Origin: an uncultured Paracoccaceae bacterium
GTDB lineage: Bacteria; Pseudomonadota; Alphaproteobacteria; Rhodobacterales; Rhodobacteraceae
NCBI GenBank assembly: GCA_947501555.1
Contig: CANMWG010000001.1
Span: 1,674,001-1,738,000, forward strand
Reading direction: 5' to 3'
DNA: 64,000 nt
The translations under genes and the position numbers were made by a program. Numbering within the stretch: position 1 is the first letter of the stretch; every line of letters starts with the position of its first letter. The notes beneath the pieces are model-generated. The model searched no databases. It was not told where the DNA came from and saw nothing but the letters and a program-made list of their open reading frames with translations. Below, one piece after another: positions 9,639-18,978 of the stretch.

Positions 9639-10906
9639 CGGTCTGTTCCTGTCATTGCAAAGGAAAATTCGCCGGTGGCAAAGGCCGTGGTGTGCCATTT
9701 GATGTACCAAGCCTTCAGGCCCGCTTTGATCTTGAATTCAAGGCGGTCGAGCGCGTCCAGATCAGCAAATATTTGTGTGGCGAGTGCTGTGTCGCCTGAC
9801 GCCGCCAGTTTGATGATTTTATATTGCAGCGCCCTGAACCCCTGATGTAGTGCTTCGATCTCATCGCACCAATCCTCAAAATCCTGATCAGGCAGGTCGA
9901 GCGCCCGCCAGAATACCGCAAACCCATGTTCATACGCGTATTTGCGGATCGCGATCACGGGGAGTTCCCGCAAGGCCAGGTCCAAAGCCGCAATATCCAG
10001 CGGCGTGCTCGGGTCCACATGCGCTTGAATGATCTGGCGTGCGGCATCGATCAGCGGGTTGCGGGTGTCGTCAAAAACCGCATCAAAGTAATCGCGCAGG
10101 TCGGCATCCGTAGGGTCAGTCGCCTTGGCCCGGTCAAAGATGTAGCCGCCTTCGACTGTGGGCTGCCCAATGGCATTCAGGATGGCCGTGCGGGGCAGCG
10201 TGCCTTCCCAGCGATAATCGGGGTCGTGCATAAACCAGATGTCCGGATCATCCGTTTTCTCGATCATCACATAATGCGGAAACGGGTTTTGATTGAACTT
10301 ATTTTCACGCTCGGGCAAGTGATAAAGGTCGAGCATCACCATCAGATGCTCGGTTGCGCGCTTCTCGTTCAATAGCTTTTCAAACCGGGCCAGGTTGGCC
10401 GCTTTGCTGTCGTCCTTATTGTACCAGCCGATCACATCGACCCCGTAAAGCCGCCGGAACCAATGGCGGAAATGATCATGTTTCACGGTGGGACCGTGGT
10501 AAGAGAGCCGACAGGCGTCATCAATGTGAAACCCTGTGTCCCAAACCCCGAAGTAGAACGGTCTGTGGTCCATTCCGTCCCGTGCTTTGATGGCCGCGCA
10601 AAGACAGCTCACAAAGCAGTGGACCTTGATATCGATCTCTTCCTCGGCCTCAATGGCCACGTCGTCGCCCGTTAAAAACCGCGCCAAATCGCGCACGGTT
10701 TTGAAGCTATCCTTAGATAGCTCGCGTTCGGGCACGTCGCAGCCGTGGCTTGTTTCGAGATGCAACAGCAGGTTCAGGATCAAAACAGAATCCAGATGCA
10801 GGTCTTCGTTAAGCCGCGCATCCGGTCCGAAACCGTCCATATAGGCGTTTTTCATTGGCCCGTTCAACGTGGCCTCAATCGCGGAGATAATCTGGTCAGG
10901 GGTCAT
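9635..10906 (-). CDS. Fused aryl-carrier protein (AsbD) and AsbE-like petrobactin protein (DUF6005)
   Basis: This 423-residue protein joins two petrobactin components that are separate genes in B. anthracis. Residues 1-80 form an acyl-carrier domain with phosphopantetheine attachment at Ser40 in LHLDSVLIL. From about residue 90 the protein is AsbE/DUF6005-like (KVHCFVSCLCAAIKARDG, WDTGFHIDDACRLSYHGPTV, HYVMIEKTDDPDIWFMHDPD). AsbE transfers 3,4-dihydroxybenzoyl from the carrier to the spermidine arm. The frame is continuous through the junction and the linker is acidic (DDVAIEAEEEIDIK), so it looks like a true fusion. It overlaps asbC and asbF by 4 bp each. Activation needs a phosphopantetheinyl transferase encoded elsewhere. 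Confidence 0.85.
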   Translation of the reverse strand: MTPDQIISAIEATLNGPMKNAYMDGFGPDARLNEDLHLDSVLILNLLLHLETSHGCDVPERELSKDSFKTVRDLARFLTGDDVAIEAEEEIDIKVHCFVSCLCAAIKARDGMDHRPFYFGVWDTGFHIDDACRLSYHGPTVKHDHFRHWFRRLYGVDVIGWYNKDDSKAANLARFEKLLNEKRATEHLMVMLDLYHLPERENKFNQNPFPHYVMIEKTDDPDIWFMHDPDYRWEGTLPRTAILNAIGQPTVEGGYIFDRAKATDPTDADLRDYFDAVFDDTRNPLIDAARQIIQAHVDPSTPLDIAALDLALRELPVIAIRKYAYEHGFAVFWRALDLPDQDFEDWCDEIEALHQGFRALQYKIIKLAASGDTALATQIFADLDALDRLEFKIKAGLKAWYIKWHTTAFATGEFSFAMTGTDR

Positions 10907-12126
10907 GCCGGCACCTGCGGTGTTGCGAATTGGCGGGCGATGTCGCGGCGATTGATCTTGCCGTTCTCTTGCCGGGGAAGCCGGGGCACTTGGTGGATCG
11001 CGACAGGTTGTTGGTAAGGGGCAAGCCGGTCTGTCAACCAGGCTTGCAGCGCATCAGGCGCGACATCCGCACCCTCAAAAATCAACCCGGCCCGATCCCC
11101 CGCCAGATCATCCTGCATCCGGAACGCCAGCGCGTCTGAAATACCATCCATCGCAAGGGCGGCCTGTTCAATATCTTGCGGATAGACGTTCAACCCTGCC
11201 ACATCGATCACGTCATCTTGGCGCGCCACAAAGGCAAGCATACCGTCCGACCTGAGGTACCCAAGGTCGCCTGTAACCACCTGCTGGTCGCCAAAACGGA
11301 CGTCAATTGGGGCCGGTGCTTTTGGATCCTGACCACTGTTCAACTGCAAATGCGGCAGTGGATAGCCCACATCGCTGGGGTCCTGCAAATCGGGGTTGAT
11401 CGCAATGCACCCCGCCTCGGAGCAGCCATATTGCTGGAAAAGATGTTTTGTTTTCAGACGGATTTTGTCGAACCACGGCTGCGACAGGATGGTGCCCGAT
11501 GTCATGGCCGCGTGAAGCTGCTGCCCTTGGGGCAGAAATGACGCCAGCATATGCAGCATAGCAGGCGAGGTATATAGCAACGGATCGCGTATCTCGCGCA
11601 TGCGGCGCAGGATGTACTTGGGGTTCAGCGTATCGATCACCACCGGCACATGCCCCCGCTCCATCGCGACCATCAGACCGGCGATCAGCCCATATGAATG
11701 GGTGATCGGGCAAGCAATCACCGGTGTCATGTGGGCGGCTTGGGTAAAGAACCGCACGTAGCTTGCCACCTCGGTCTGCACCGCCGCCCAGCTACGCGTA
11801 ATCACCTTAGGCGCGCCCGTCGTACCAGAGCTCATCTGCACTAGCACGCCTCCGCGGTCATCATCGGCTTGCGCGATTTCAGTGACCCCATCGTCATCCA
11901 CGAACCGATCGCAGCCCGCCCGCGTCGCCATCTCGCGCGCTTTATCGGCAGGGATATCGGGGTGTACAGGGAAAACACCTGCGCCTTTGTCGCGCAGCCC
12001 GATAATGTGGCGCAACACACTGTCGGTGGCCTGCAGATGCAACGCGTAGCGGTGGGTCTGCGGGTCGGAAAACACCGCAGCGTCCAAAGGCACCAGATCA
12101 ACAAGCTGGTCATTGAGAATAAACAT
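10903..12126 (-). CDS. asbC: 3,4-dihydroxybenzoate-AMP ligase, AsbC-like
   Basis: This 407-residue ANL-superfamily adenylating enzyme is predicted to activate 3,4-dihydroxybenzoate and load it on the carrier domain of the next gene. Motifs visible are the P-loop VQMSSGTTGAPKVITRS, the QQYGCSEAG segment, TGDLGYLRSDG and the C-terminal catalytic-lysine region LPRQENGKINRR. It is short for an acyl-CoA ligase but close to AsbC length. It starts 3 bp after asbB and overlaps asbDE by ATGA. The acid specificity is inferred from context. Confidence 0.87.
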   Translation of the reverse strand: MFILNDQLVDLVPLDAAVFSDPQTHRYALHLQATDSVLRHIIGLRDKGAGVFPVHPDIPADKAREMATRAGCDRFVDDDGVTEIAQADDDRGGVLVQMSSGTTGAPKVITRSWAAVQTEVASYVRFFTQAAHMTPVIACPITHSYGLIAGLMVAMERGHVPVVIDTLNPKYILRRMREIRDPLLYTSPAMLHMLASFLPQGQQLHAAMTSGTILSQPWFDKIRLKTKHLFQQYGCSEAGCIAINPDLQDPSDVGYPLPHLQLNSGQDPKAPAPIDVRFGDQQVVTGDLGYLRSDGMLAFVARQDDVIDVAGLNVYPQDIEQAALAMDGISDALAFRMQDDLAGDRAGLIFEGADVAPDALQAWLTDRLAPYQQPVAIHQVPRLPRQENGKINRRDIARQFATPQVPA

Positions 12127-12129
12127 CCG

Positions 12130-13833
12130 TTATCCTTTCGTCAGGTTCAGCGGGTTCGAAACCGCGTGCCGAAACACGCCTTTCCCGCCATTCAGTTTCA
12201 GGGTCATTAGGGATTCGGTCGCAATTTGCGGCGCAAAGGGATCAAACAGCGCTTGCCGTGCCTGTAGGTTGTGGTCGGCCACGTGTTTGTCCAGAAACCA
12301 GCGTATGCGCCGCCAGAACAGGTTTTCGGGCACCCCGTAGTGGCTGTGCAGAAGGTTGCTGAGTTCCGCTAGATTGTAGATAAACAGCGTGTCCATCACC
12401 AATTCACGCAGCGCCTCGGCTGATTGCATCTGATGAAACTGGTCCGGTGCCGCCTCTGCATAGGCCGGGTCAATCGCCGCAAAATCGGGAACCAGGTCAG
12501 GGCGTGACAAGAGCCCGGGCACGTATTCAACACTTTCGTGGAAATCGCGCGCGATCAGGCCAATGGGCCAGCCGCCCTCATGGTGCAGCATCAGGTTCTG
12601 GCCATGCGCCTCAAGCCCGATCCCATGGGCCACCATCAGATGCCAGACTGGCAAGACAACAACCCGCAGCAATTGATCAAGCCAGGCATGCAGCCCATGC
12701 TTTTGCACCCAGGGGTCAATCAGCGGCAGCCCGTCCACCTCGGTCAGAGAGAGGGCATTCAGCGGCATCACCTGATCCGCCGCAAAACCGCGCGCCTGCG
12801 GGCTTTCGCGATAAAGCGCTGCCAAGTGACCTGCCAAAGGTGTATCGCGCCCGACGATCATACCTGCGTATTCGCGCAATATGGTCAAACGACATCCGGT
12901 CCGGAACAGCGGGTCGCTGTCCAGAACAGCCGTCAACCAATCGCTAATCGCCGGGGCGACGCAGACCGAATGCGGCTCAATCGTGCGTAAAGACGAGGTA
13001 TTGCGCATGGCCATGGATGTTTTGACATGCGCGCCCGTGGGGTCGCTGGCATTGCTAAGGGTGCGTACCGATTGGGTGGCCCGATACGTGTCACCACAGG
13101 CCCCCAAAGGCATGATTTTTCCGGTCTCAATCCAAGTCCGATAAAGCGCATCACCTTTCAGCTTTTCAGCCTGCCATGGATGTACCGGGAAAAACGCGTA
13201 TTGCGACAGATCGATCCCAGCGGCGGTCGCGCGGTCACAGAGTTTCAGGCCGGTTGCATCACAAAGTTCCGCCTTCCAAAATCCGTCAGGTACCACCTGT
13301 TCAACCAGCGCCCGGTCAACCGCCAGCCATTGCAGTTGAAAAGCAGCCCCGGCCTCAGGCCCGTAAGCGCGGTGATCCGCATCCGAAAACCCGCTGCGCG
13401 CCTTAAAGCAAGGATGATAGGGATGCCCTTCATCGATTGCGGTTTCCAGCGCATCATAGGTCATCGCAATGCGCGGGCCCCTTTGCGTAACGGTGGGGCG
13501 GGTCAAATCTGTCAGATAGGCGGTGCGGCGTAAATCGTCATTCAATTCCGCTTTCAACGTATCCTCGGCCTGCAAGGCATCCACCACATCAACAAGCGTT
13601 GCCAGACGCCAAACATCTGCGGTTTTGGTCACGATCGATCTGGAGGAAATCCTTGGCCGATCAAAGCCACCCATCTCAATCCGGGCGCGAAACAATCGGG
13701 CACCACAGGTCCATTCGCGATCCGCTGTTTCACCAACCGCAGAGCACTGCCGCTCGAACAAAAGCGCCTCGCACAATTGGCGCAACACGCGATCTTCGGT
13801 CGTTTCCGCCGTCAGATATTCATGTCGGGACAT
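12130..13833 (-). CDS. asbB: NIS siderophore synthetase, AsbB-like (IucA/IucC family)
   Basis: This 567-residue NRPS-independent siderophore synthetase belongs to the IucA/IucC family, which forms amides between citrate-type carboxylates and amines with ATP. Family landmarks are EGHPYHPCFKARSGFS, FFPVHPWQAEKL, SVRTLSNASDPTGAHVKTSM and the C-terminal AHGIGLEAHGQNLMLHHE. In petrobactin assembly the second synthetase adds the second spermidine arm. It overlaps the end of asbA by 14 bp. Which synthetase acts first is assigned only by gene order, and substrate choice cannot be read from the sequence. Confidence 0.87.
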   Translation of the reverse strand: MSRHEYLTAETTEDRVLRQLCEALLFERQCSAVGETADREWTCGARLFRARIEMGGFDRPRISSRSIVTKTADVWRLATLVDVVDALQAEDTLKAELNDDLRRTAYLTDLTRPTVTQRGPRIAMTYDALETAIDEGHPYHPCFKARSGFSDADHRAYGPEAGAAFQLQWLAVDRALVEQVVPDGFWKAELCDATGLKLCDRATAAGIDLSQYAFFPVHPWQAEKLKGDALYRTWIETGKIMPLGACGDTYRATQSVRTLSNASDPTGAHVKTSMAMRNTSSLRTIEPHSVCVAPAISDWLTAVLDSDPLFRTGCRLTILREYAGMIVGRDTPLAGHLAALYRESPQARGFAADQVMPLNALSLTEVDGLPLIDPWVQKHGLHAWLDQLLRVVVLPVWHLMVAHGIGLEAHGQNLMLHHEGGWPIGLIARDFHESVEYVPGLLSRPDLVPDFAAIDPAYAEAAPDQFHQMQSAEALRELVMDTLFIYNLAELSNLLHSHYGVPENLFWRRIRWFLDKHVADHNLQARQALFDPFAPQIATESLMTLKLNGGKGVFRHAVSNPLNLTKG

Positions 13834-15598
13834 TTTCTACCCCCTGTGCAATCGGATTGGGCAGGCGCACATAAACCGCCTTTTCGTCCTCGGCTTGCAA
13901 CTCATCCACGTCATGCACACGCGTCAGCAGATTGGCTTTGGCGGACAGCTCTGACGTGTTCAACAAGAAGTCGATGAAAGACGCGGCAGGCCCTGTAGAA
14001 ATAGAAGCCGCGTCCTGCAAACACTGACGTAATTGCGCGACCAACACGCTTTCGTCGGCGAACCCGTCCCGGCCCAAACGGCTGATCACCGAGAAGATTT
14101 GGTTGACGATCAGGTAGTAGCAAAAGCGCTGGTTGATCTCGGCCTCGGGAAAGCAAAGGGCGTCGATATCGCGCAATGATGGTTCTAACTTGGCCAGCGC
14201 ATCCAAGCGGCTTTCTGCGATGTAGTATCCCTGATTGTCCCGAAAGAAGTAACAGCTGGGCAAGCCCGTGCTGACATCCAAAAGGCTGTTTTGCTGATGC
14301 GCTTCTAGGGCAATCCCAACTTTGTCATAAAGTGCGAGCGCGGGTACTAATGCGCAATCCAGATAAGCCGCAAACCAGTCTTTCGCGGTCTTGCTGGGCA
14401 ATGCGTTTTGGCGACGGGACAGGTCCATCACAATGCGTGCCAACATGGATTGCTGACCCGGCAGAGGGTCAGCCGTGAGCGCCGCGATATTCACGATCCC
14501 CTCGCCGTCATCATCCATAAACGGGTTGTCGCGCAGAATAACTTCGAACCCGGTTTCGCGCTGATCTGGCAACGATAGGGTGACATAGGCTGGGTCGTTG
14601 ATAATCTGGAATTTCGGCGGCAACGGCCCCAATTTTTTGAGCAGCCGGGCCATGACTACGCCAGCCTCAAGTTCGTGGCTTAGATTAATCCGTTGGGAAT
14701 TGGTGATCTGCACGGGCAGCGAGAATTTCAGCATCCACGGGCAATGCTTGGCATAGACCGTGCGCACAGATGATGTGGCCGTGAACGGGTCACCCGCCGG
14801 GCCAAGATCCCGCAACAACCCGTCTTTGATCAACCCTTTGACCTGTGGACGCAGGCGCAGGGCATCGGCCTGCAGCGGATGCATCGGGATCAGTGTTTCG
14901 TTGGGGTTTACGATCTGCAAATCCAACCCGGGAATGCTTTGCAACATCTCGTGCAAGCCGCGCCCGTCCGCAGATCCGGTTTTGACGATACTGTTGTCTG
15001 CCGCGAAATAGTCCAGCTGAAAGCCCGCGCCGAATTCAGGCGCATAGGCTTGCTGGTGCAGGTCCGTCATCCCTTCGCGGCTTTTGGGTGTGGGGTGCAG
15101 CCAATGCCCAAAGTGCAGCCCTTGTTCGGCTGACAGAAAATTGGCCTTTGGGCCTGCGGCATCGCGGCTTGTTTTACTGATCTGATCATAGCTGTTCAAA
15201 ACCCGGCGCAGCAGTTCCAGCATCTTGTCGTCCGCTGCCTCGGGCATCCGCGCAAAACAATCGCTGACCAAAAGCGGGATCACCTCGCCAATCGTAGCCT
15301 GTCGCCAACTCTGTCCCGCCAGATCATAAAGTTGCAGCGCACCGAAATCGTGCGGTCCAGTCAGCGACCAATAATTCACCTCAGCCCGCAACCGTGTGAA
15401 ACTGCCGCTCAGCTCGAAATCGATTTGCATTGGCGCATTGCGGTCGCTGGGTGGGCGCGTGCCCGGAGACACTTCGCGCATGTAGCAATTCAGCAGCGCC
15501 TTGAAGGTGGCCCGCGCAGCATGGTCGGGCGCCTGGGGCATCACGGTCAGGGGCGGTTGCCAAGGTGAGGTCGGCCGGGGAGGTGCCAAAGTACGCAT
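13820..15598 (-). CDS. asbA: NIS siderophore synthetase, AsbA-like (IucA/IucC family)
   Basis: This 592-residue IucA/IucC-family synthetase matches AsbA in length and first position; AsbA condenses citrate with spermidine. Visible motifs are GHWLHPTPKSREGM, FGAGFQLDYFAADN, LIPMHPLQADALRL, TSSVRTVYAKHCPWMLKFSL and GIALEAHQQNSLLDVS. A 127-bp gap separates it from the agmatinase gene; that gap has a small hairpin (TTGGCC-AACA-GGCCAA, 15617-15632) but no IRO-box-like site. It may be read from the upstream polyamine genes or from its own promoter. The ATG at 15598 gives a proline-rich N-terminus. Confidence 0.87.
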   Translation of the reverse strand: MRTLAPPRPTSPWQPPLTVMPQAPDHAARATFKALLNCYMREVSPGTRPPSDRNAPMQIDFELSGSFTRLRAEVNYWSLTGPHDFGALQLYDLAGQSWRQATIGEVIPLLVSDCFARMPEAADDKMLELLRRVLNSYDQISKTSRDAAGPKANFLSAEQGLHFGHWLHPTPKSREGMTDLHQQAYAPEFGAGFQLDYFAADNSIVKTGSADGRGLHEMLQSIPGLDLQIVNPNETLIPMHPLQADALRLRPQVKGLIKDGLLRDLGPAGDPFTATSSVRTVYAKHCPWMLKFSLPVQITNSQRINLSHELEAGVVMARLLKKLGPLPPKFQIINDPAYVTLSLPDQRETGFEVILRDNPFMDDDGEGIVNIAALTADPLPGQQSMLARIVMDLSRRQNALPSKTAKDWFAAYLDCALVPALALYDKVGIALEAHQQNSLLDVSTGLPSCYFFRDNQGYYIAESRLDALAKLEPSLRDIDALCFPEAEINQRFCYYLIVNQIFSVISRLGRDGFADESVLVAQLRQCLQDAASISTGPAASFIDFLLNTSELSAKANLLTRVHDVDELQAEDEKAVYVRLPNPIAQGVENVPT

Positions 15599-15725
15599 AT
15601 GAGCAAGCCTTTCGGTTTGGCCAACAGGCCAAGCGGTGATTGGAAAACCAGGCCAGTCCCGGGCATGACCCGCGACTGATCCGACGAAATCGCTACAAAG
15701 GTTTTGGCTGGGCTTTGGGCCTTGC

Positions 15726-16580
15726 TCAGTCCGCGAGGGACATCAGCGCGTAGGTGATCTGCGCTGTGGTGAAGTTTGAAACAGTGCTGTGGGCGTTGGG
15801 TGCCAACTCAACGATGTCGCACCCCACAAGATGGCGCCCTGTCAGGGCATGGCGGCACAGGTTCAGCGCCTGATAGTACCCCAACCCACCTGGAACCGGG
15901 GTGCCAGTGGCGGGCAGGATAGATGGGTCGAGCCCGTCGACGTCAATGCTGATGTAAATATCTTTGGGGAAGTCATCTGGCAGATCGACGCTCTGGATGT
16001 TTTGCGTCACCAACTCTTCGGCGTCACGGTAGAAAACGTTGCAAGTCGCCCGCCGTGCGACTTCCTCAGCGCAGAGCGCCCGGACGCCAAATTGCGCGAT
16101 CCGGATGCCCTCTTCTTCGGCAAGCAGCTGCATGACAGAGGCATGCGAATGCCGTTCGTTTTGATAGGCTTTGCGCAGGTCAGCGTGGGCGTCAATTTGC
16201 ACGATCCCTAAGGGGCGGCCCAGCGCACGCGCAACCCCGCGCACTGCACCATAGCTCAGCCCATGTTCCCCACCCAATGTGACGGGGATCGCCCCTGATT
16301 TGAGGGCCGCTTCGGTGCGGGCGGCGATCGCCTCCATCACCTGGGGCAGCGGGCCGCTGCAATCCACAGACGCTTCAGTCGCGATGCCTTGCCCACAAGG
16401 CTCGGCTCCCCGGAACAGCCGTTCCAGTTCAACGCTGGCCTCAAGAATAGCATCTGGCCCACCAGCCGTTCCCGCCCCGTATGATACGGTGCGTTCCAAT
16501 GGCACAGGAATGACCCGGAACCTAGCGGTTTGCGGGTCGCGTTCCGCTGGGCTTAATTCGCCTTCCAGGAAATGGGTCAT
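15726..16580 (-). CDS. speB: Agmatinase (ureohydrolase)
   Basis: This 284-residue manganese ureohydrolase is predicted to hydrolyse agmatine to putrescine and urea. The metal-binding signatures GGEHGLSYGAV, DAHADLRKAYQ with SHASVM, and YISIDVDGLDPS are all present. In context the substrate should be agmatine made by the arginine decarboxylase three genes upstream. It overlaps the carboxyspermidine decarboxylase gene by 4 bp. An arginase or formimidoylglutamase would share the fold, but neither fits the neighbours as well. Confidence 0.88.
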   Translation of the reverse strand: MTHFLEGELSPAERDPQTARFRVIPVPLERTVSYGAGTAGGPDAILEASVELERLFRGAEPCGQGIATEASVDCSGPLPQVMEAIAARTEAALKSGAIPVTLGGEHGLSYGAVRGVARALGRPLGIVQIDAHADLRKAYQNERHSHASVMQLLAEEEGIRIAQFGVRALCAEEVARRATCNVFYRDAEELVTQNIQSVDLPDDFPKDIYISIDVDGLDPSILPATGTPVPGGLGYYQALNLCRHALTGRHLVGCDIVELAPNAHSTVSNFTTAQITYALMSLAD

Positions 16581-17749
16581 GACAGCCGCCCCAGAAAGTC
16601 ATCATAGCTGAATTCCCGGATCATCTGCAGATCGTCCGTTTCTGAATTCCAGAGCGCAATGCCGGGCAGTGGCACGCCGTTGAACGTGTTGGTTTTGACC
16701 ATGGAATAATGGGCCTGATCCAGAAAGGCGATCCGTTGGCCGGGCTGCAACGGCCCAGCCGTGGTGTAATCGCCGATGACATCGCCGGCAAGACAAGAGG
16801 GACCACCGATGCGGGTCGTTGTGCCTGTCTCGGTCTCGCCTAGAAGATCAGGGCGGTAGGGTGCCTCGATCACATCGGGCATATGGCAGGTGGCCGAAAT
16901 ATCGGTGATCGCCAGCGGCATGCCATTGTCAGCCACATCCAGCACTTCGCCCACCAGCACACCTGCATGTAGCCCGCAGGCTTCCCCCGGTTCCAGATAG
17001 ACCTGCACACCGTGTTTATCTGTGATCTTTTGGATCAATGCGATCAATCCGGCCCGGTCATAATCAGGCATCGTGATGTGGTGCCCGCCGCCCAGATTGA
17101 GCCATTTCATACCCGGTAACCAGTCCGTCAACCGGTCCTCAACCGCCTCCCATGTCCGCTGGAGCGGCGCAAAGCCCTGTTCGCAAAGCGTGTGCATATG
17201 CAGCCCGTCGATGCCAGCCATATCGGCGTCGGTCAACTGTCTGATCGGTGTTCCCAGCCGCGAACAGGCGGCGGCGGGATCGTATTTCTCGGTCCAACCT
17301 TCGGAATGTTCGGGGTTGATACGCAGCCCGAGGCTGATGGTGTCGCCCCCCGCGCGCGCCGCTGCGATCTGATCTGCAAACCGACTGACCTGCCCCGGCG
17401 TATTGAAGGTCAGGTGATCAGAGAGCACAATGATCTCATCCAAATCGGCGGCCTTGAAGCCCGCGCAATAGGTGCTGACCGTGCCTGCAAATTTCTGGCG
17501 GCCCAACCGGGCCTCATAAAGCCCCGACGCGCAGGTCCCCGCCAAGTATTTATCCACCAAAGGGGCCAGCGCGAACATGGAAAACGCCTTCAAGGCCAGC
17601 AGGATTTGCGCACCTGACCGGTCCGCCACATCCGCTAGTATGGACAGGTTGCGTTCAATCGCCACCTCATCCACGACAAAGCACGGCGATGGGACCCGGG
17701 TCAGGTCAAATCGCGTAAAGCTGTCACGGGAAAGGGCGGCGATATCCAT
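16577..17749 (-). CDS. nspC: Carboxynorspermidine/carboxyspermidine decarboxylase
   Basis: This 390-residue PLP-dependent decarboxylase has the alanine-racemase/ornithine-decarboxylase barrel. The PLP lysine is Lys54 in LLALKAFSMFAL, and the C-terminal domain has the LDQAHYSMVKTNTFNGVPLP segment. NspC-type enzymes decarboxylate carboxyspermidine to spermidine. It lies between its partner dehydrogenase, 2 bp upstream, and agmatinase, which it overlaps by 4 bp. Pairing with a carboxyspermidine dehydrogenase and a putrescine route makes spermidine the probable product; norspermidine would need diaminopropane. Confidence 0.92.
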   Translation of the reverse strand: MDIAALSRDSFTRFDLTRVPSPCFVVDEVAIERNLSILADVADRSGAQILLALKAFSMFALAPLVDKYLAGTCASGLYEARLGRQKFAGTVSTYCAGFKAADLDEIIVLSDHLTFNTPGQVSRFADQIAAARAGGDTISLGLRINPEHSEGWTEKYDPAAACSRLGTPIRQLTDADMAGIDGLHMHTLCEQGFAPLQRTWEAVEDRLTDWLPGMKWLNLGGGHHITMPDYDRAGLIALIQKITDKHGVQVYLEPGEACGLHAGVLVGEVLDVADNGMPLAITDISATCHMPDVIEAPYRPDLLGETETGTTTRIGGPSCLAGDVIGDYTTAGPLQPGQRIAFLDQAHYSMVKTNTFNGVPLPGIALWNSETDDLQMIREFSYDDFLGRLS

Positions 17750-17751
17750 CT

Positions 17752-18957
17752 TTAGAATACCGGATGCCCATCAAGTTCCACAACCTGCCAAGGCAGACCA
17801 TCGGTATTCAACATCTCCATAAAGGCGTCTGGATCCAACTGTTCGGTGTTCCACACGCCGGGATCCAGCCAAATGCCCTTCATCATCATCGCGGCGCCAA
17901 TCATCGCAGGCACGCCGGTGGTATAGGCCACGGCCTGACTGCCAACCTCGGCATAGCATTCTTCATGATCGCAGATATTGTAGATGTAATAGGTCTTCTC
18001 AGCGTCGCCCGACGGCCCGGTGATGATATCGCCGATGCAGGTCTTGCCCTTGGTCAGCGCGCCCAGATCGCTGGGGTCAGGCAGAACCGCCTTGAGGAAC
18101 TGCAGCGGGATGATCTCTTTGCCTTCATAGACCACCGGATCAATCCGGGTCATGCCGATGTTCTGCAAGACGGTGACATGGTTGATGTAGGCATCGCCAA
18201 AGGTCATCCAGAAGCGGGCACGCTCGACCTCAGGGAAGTGGGTTTTCAGGCTTTCCAGCTCTTCATGATACATTAGATACATGTTCTTCTCGCCCACGGC
18301 CGGAAAGTCGAAGGCGACTTTGCGGGTCATGGCGGGGGTTTCGACCCAGTCACCGTTTTCCCAATGGCGGGCCACAGCGGTGACTTCGCGGATGTTGATT
18401 TCAGGATTGAAGTTGGTGGCGAAGGGCTTGCCATTGTCGCCGCCATTGCAATCAAGCACATCGATTAAACGAATGCCATCCAGCTTATGCTTGCGGATCC
18501 ATGTGGCGAAGATCGAGGTCACACCCGGATCAAAGCCAGAGCCGAGGATCGCGGTCAGCCCAGCTTTTTTGAACCGATCCTGATAGGCCCATTGCCAGTG
18601 ATATTCGAACTTGGCATCATCTTCGGGCTCGTAGTTGGCGGTGTCCAGATAATGTACGCCCGCCTCAAGACAGGCATCCATCAAGGCCAAATCCTGATAA
18701 GGTAGGGCCAGGTTTACGACCAATTCTGCGCCCGTTTCTCGGATCAGTGCAGCCGTGGCGGCGACATCCATCGCGTCAATCTGCGCAGTTTTGATCTCAA
18801 CGCCAGTGCGGGTTTTGACGTTGGCCGCGATCTCATCGCATTTGGACAGGGTGCGGCTGGCCAAGGTGATGTCCTGAAAAATCTCGGGATGCATGGCCAT
18901 CTTAACGACAGCTACGGCGCCCACGCCGCCTGCCCCCACAACAAGAACGTTTTTCAT
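17752..18957 (-). CDS. Carboxynorspermidine/carboxyspermidine dehydrogenase (saccharopine dehydrogenase family)
   Basis: This 401-residue NAD(P)H enzyme is of the Lys9-like saccharopine dehydrogenase family. The N-terminal dinucleotide motif is VLVVGAGGVGAVAVVKMA; further on are NLALPYQDLALMDACLEAGV and ILGSGFDPGVTSIFA. In this pairing it condenses aspartate semialdehyde with putrescine to carboxyspermidine, bypassing the S-adenosylmethionine route. It is 21 bp after speA and 2 bp before nspC. A lysine-catabolic saccharopine dehydrogenase is the alternative, but the neighbours argue strongly for polyamine synthesis. Confidence 0.88.
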   Translation of the reverse strand: MKNVLVVGAGGVGAVAVVKMAMHPEIFQDITLASRTLSKCDEIAANVKTRTGVEIKTAQIDAMDVAATAALIRETGAELVVNLALPYQDLALMDACLEAGVHYLDTANYEPEDDAKFEYHWQWAYQDRFKKAGLTAILGSGFDPGVTSIFATWIRKHKLDGIRLIDVLDCNGGDNGKPFATNFNPEINIREVTAVARHWENGDWVETPAMTRKVAFDFPAVGEKNMYLMYHEELESLKTHFPEVERARFWMTFGDAYINHVTVLQNIGMTRIDPVVYEGKEIIPLQFLKAVLPDPSDLGALTKGKTCIGDIITGPSGDAEKTYYIYNICDHEECYAEVGSQAVAYTTGVPAMIGAAMMMKGIWLDPGVWNTEQLDPDAFMEMLNTDGLPWQVVELDGHPVF

Positions 18958-18978
18958 ACTTTTGATCCTTTGTTTGGT

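Noticed and set aside
15599-15725. Possible IRO box or separate promoter in front of asbA
   Set aside because: No TGA-N9-TCA pattern or good -35/-10 pair was found on either strand; only a 6-bp hairpin is present.
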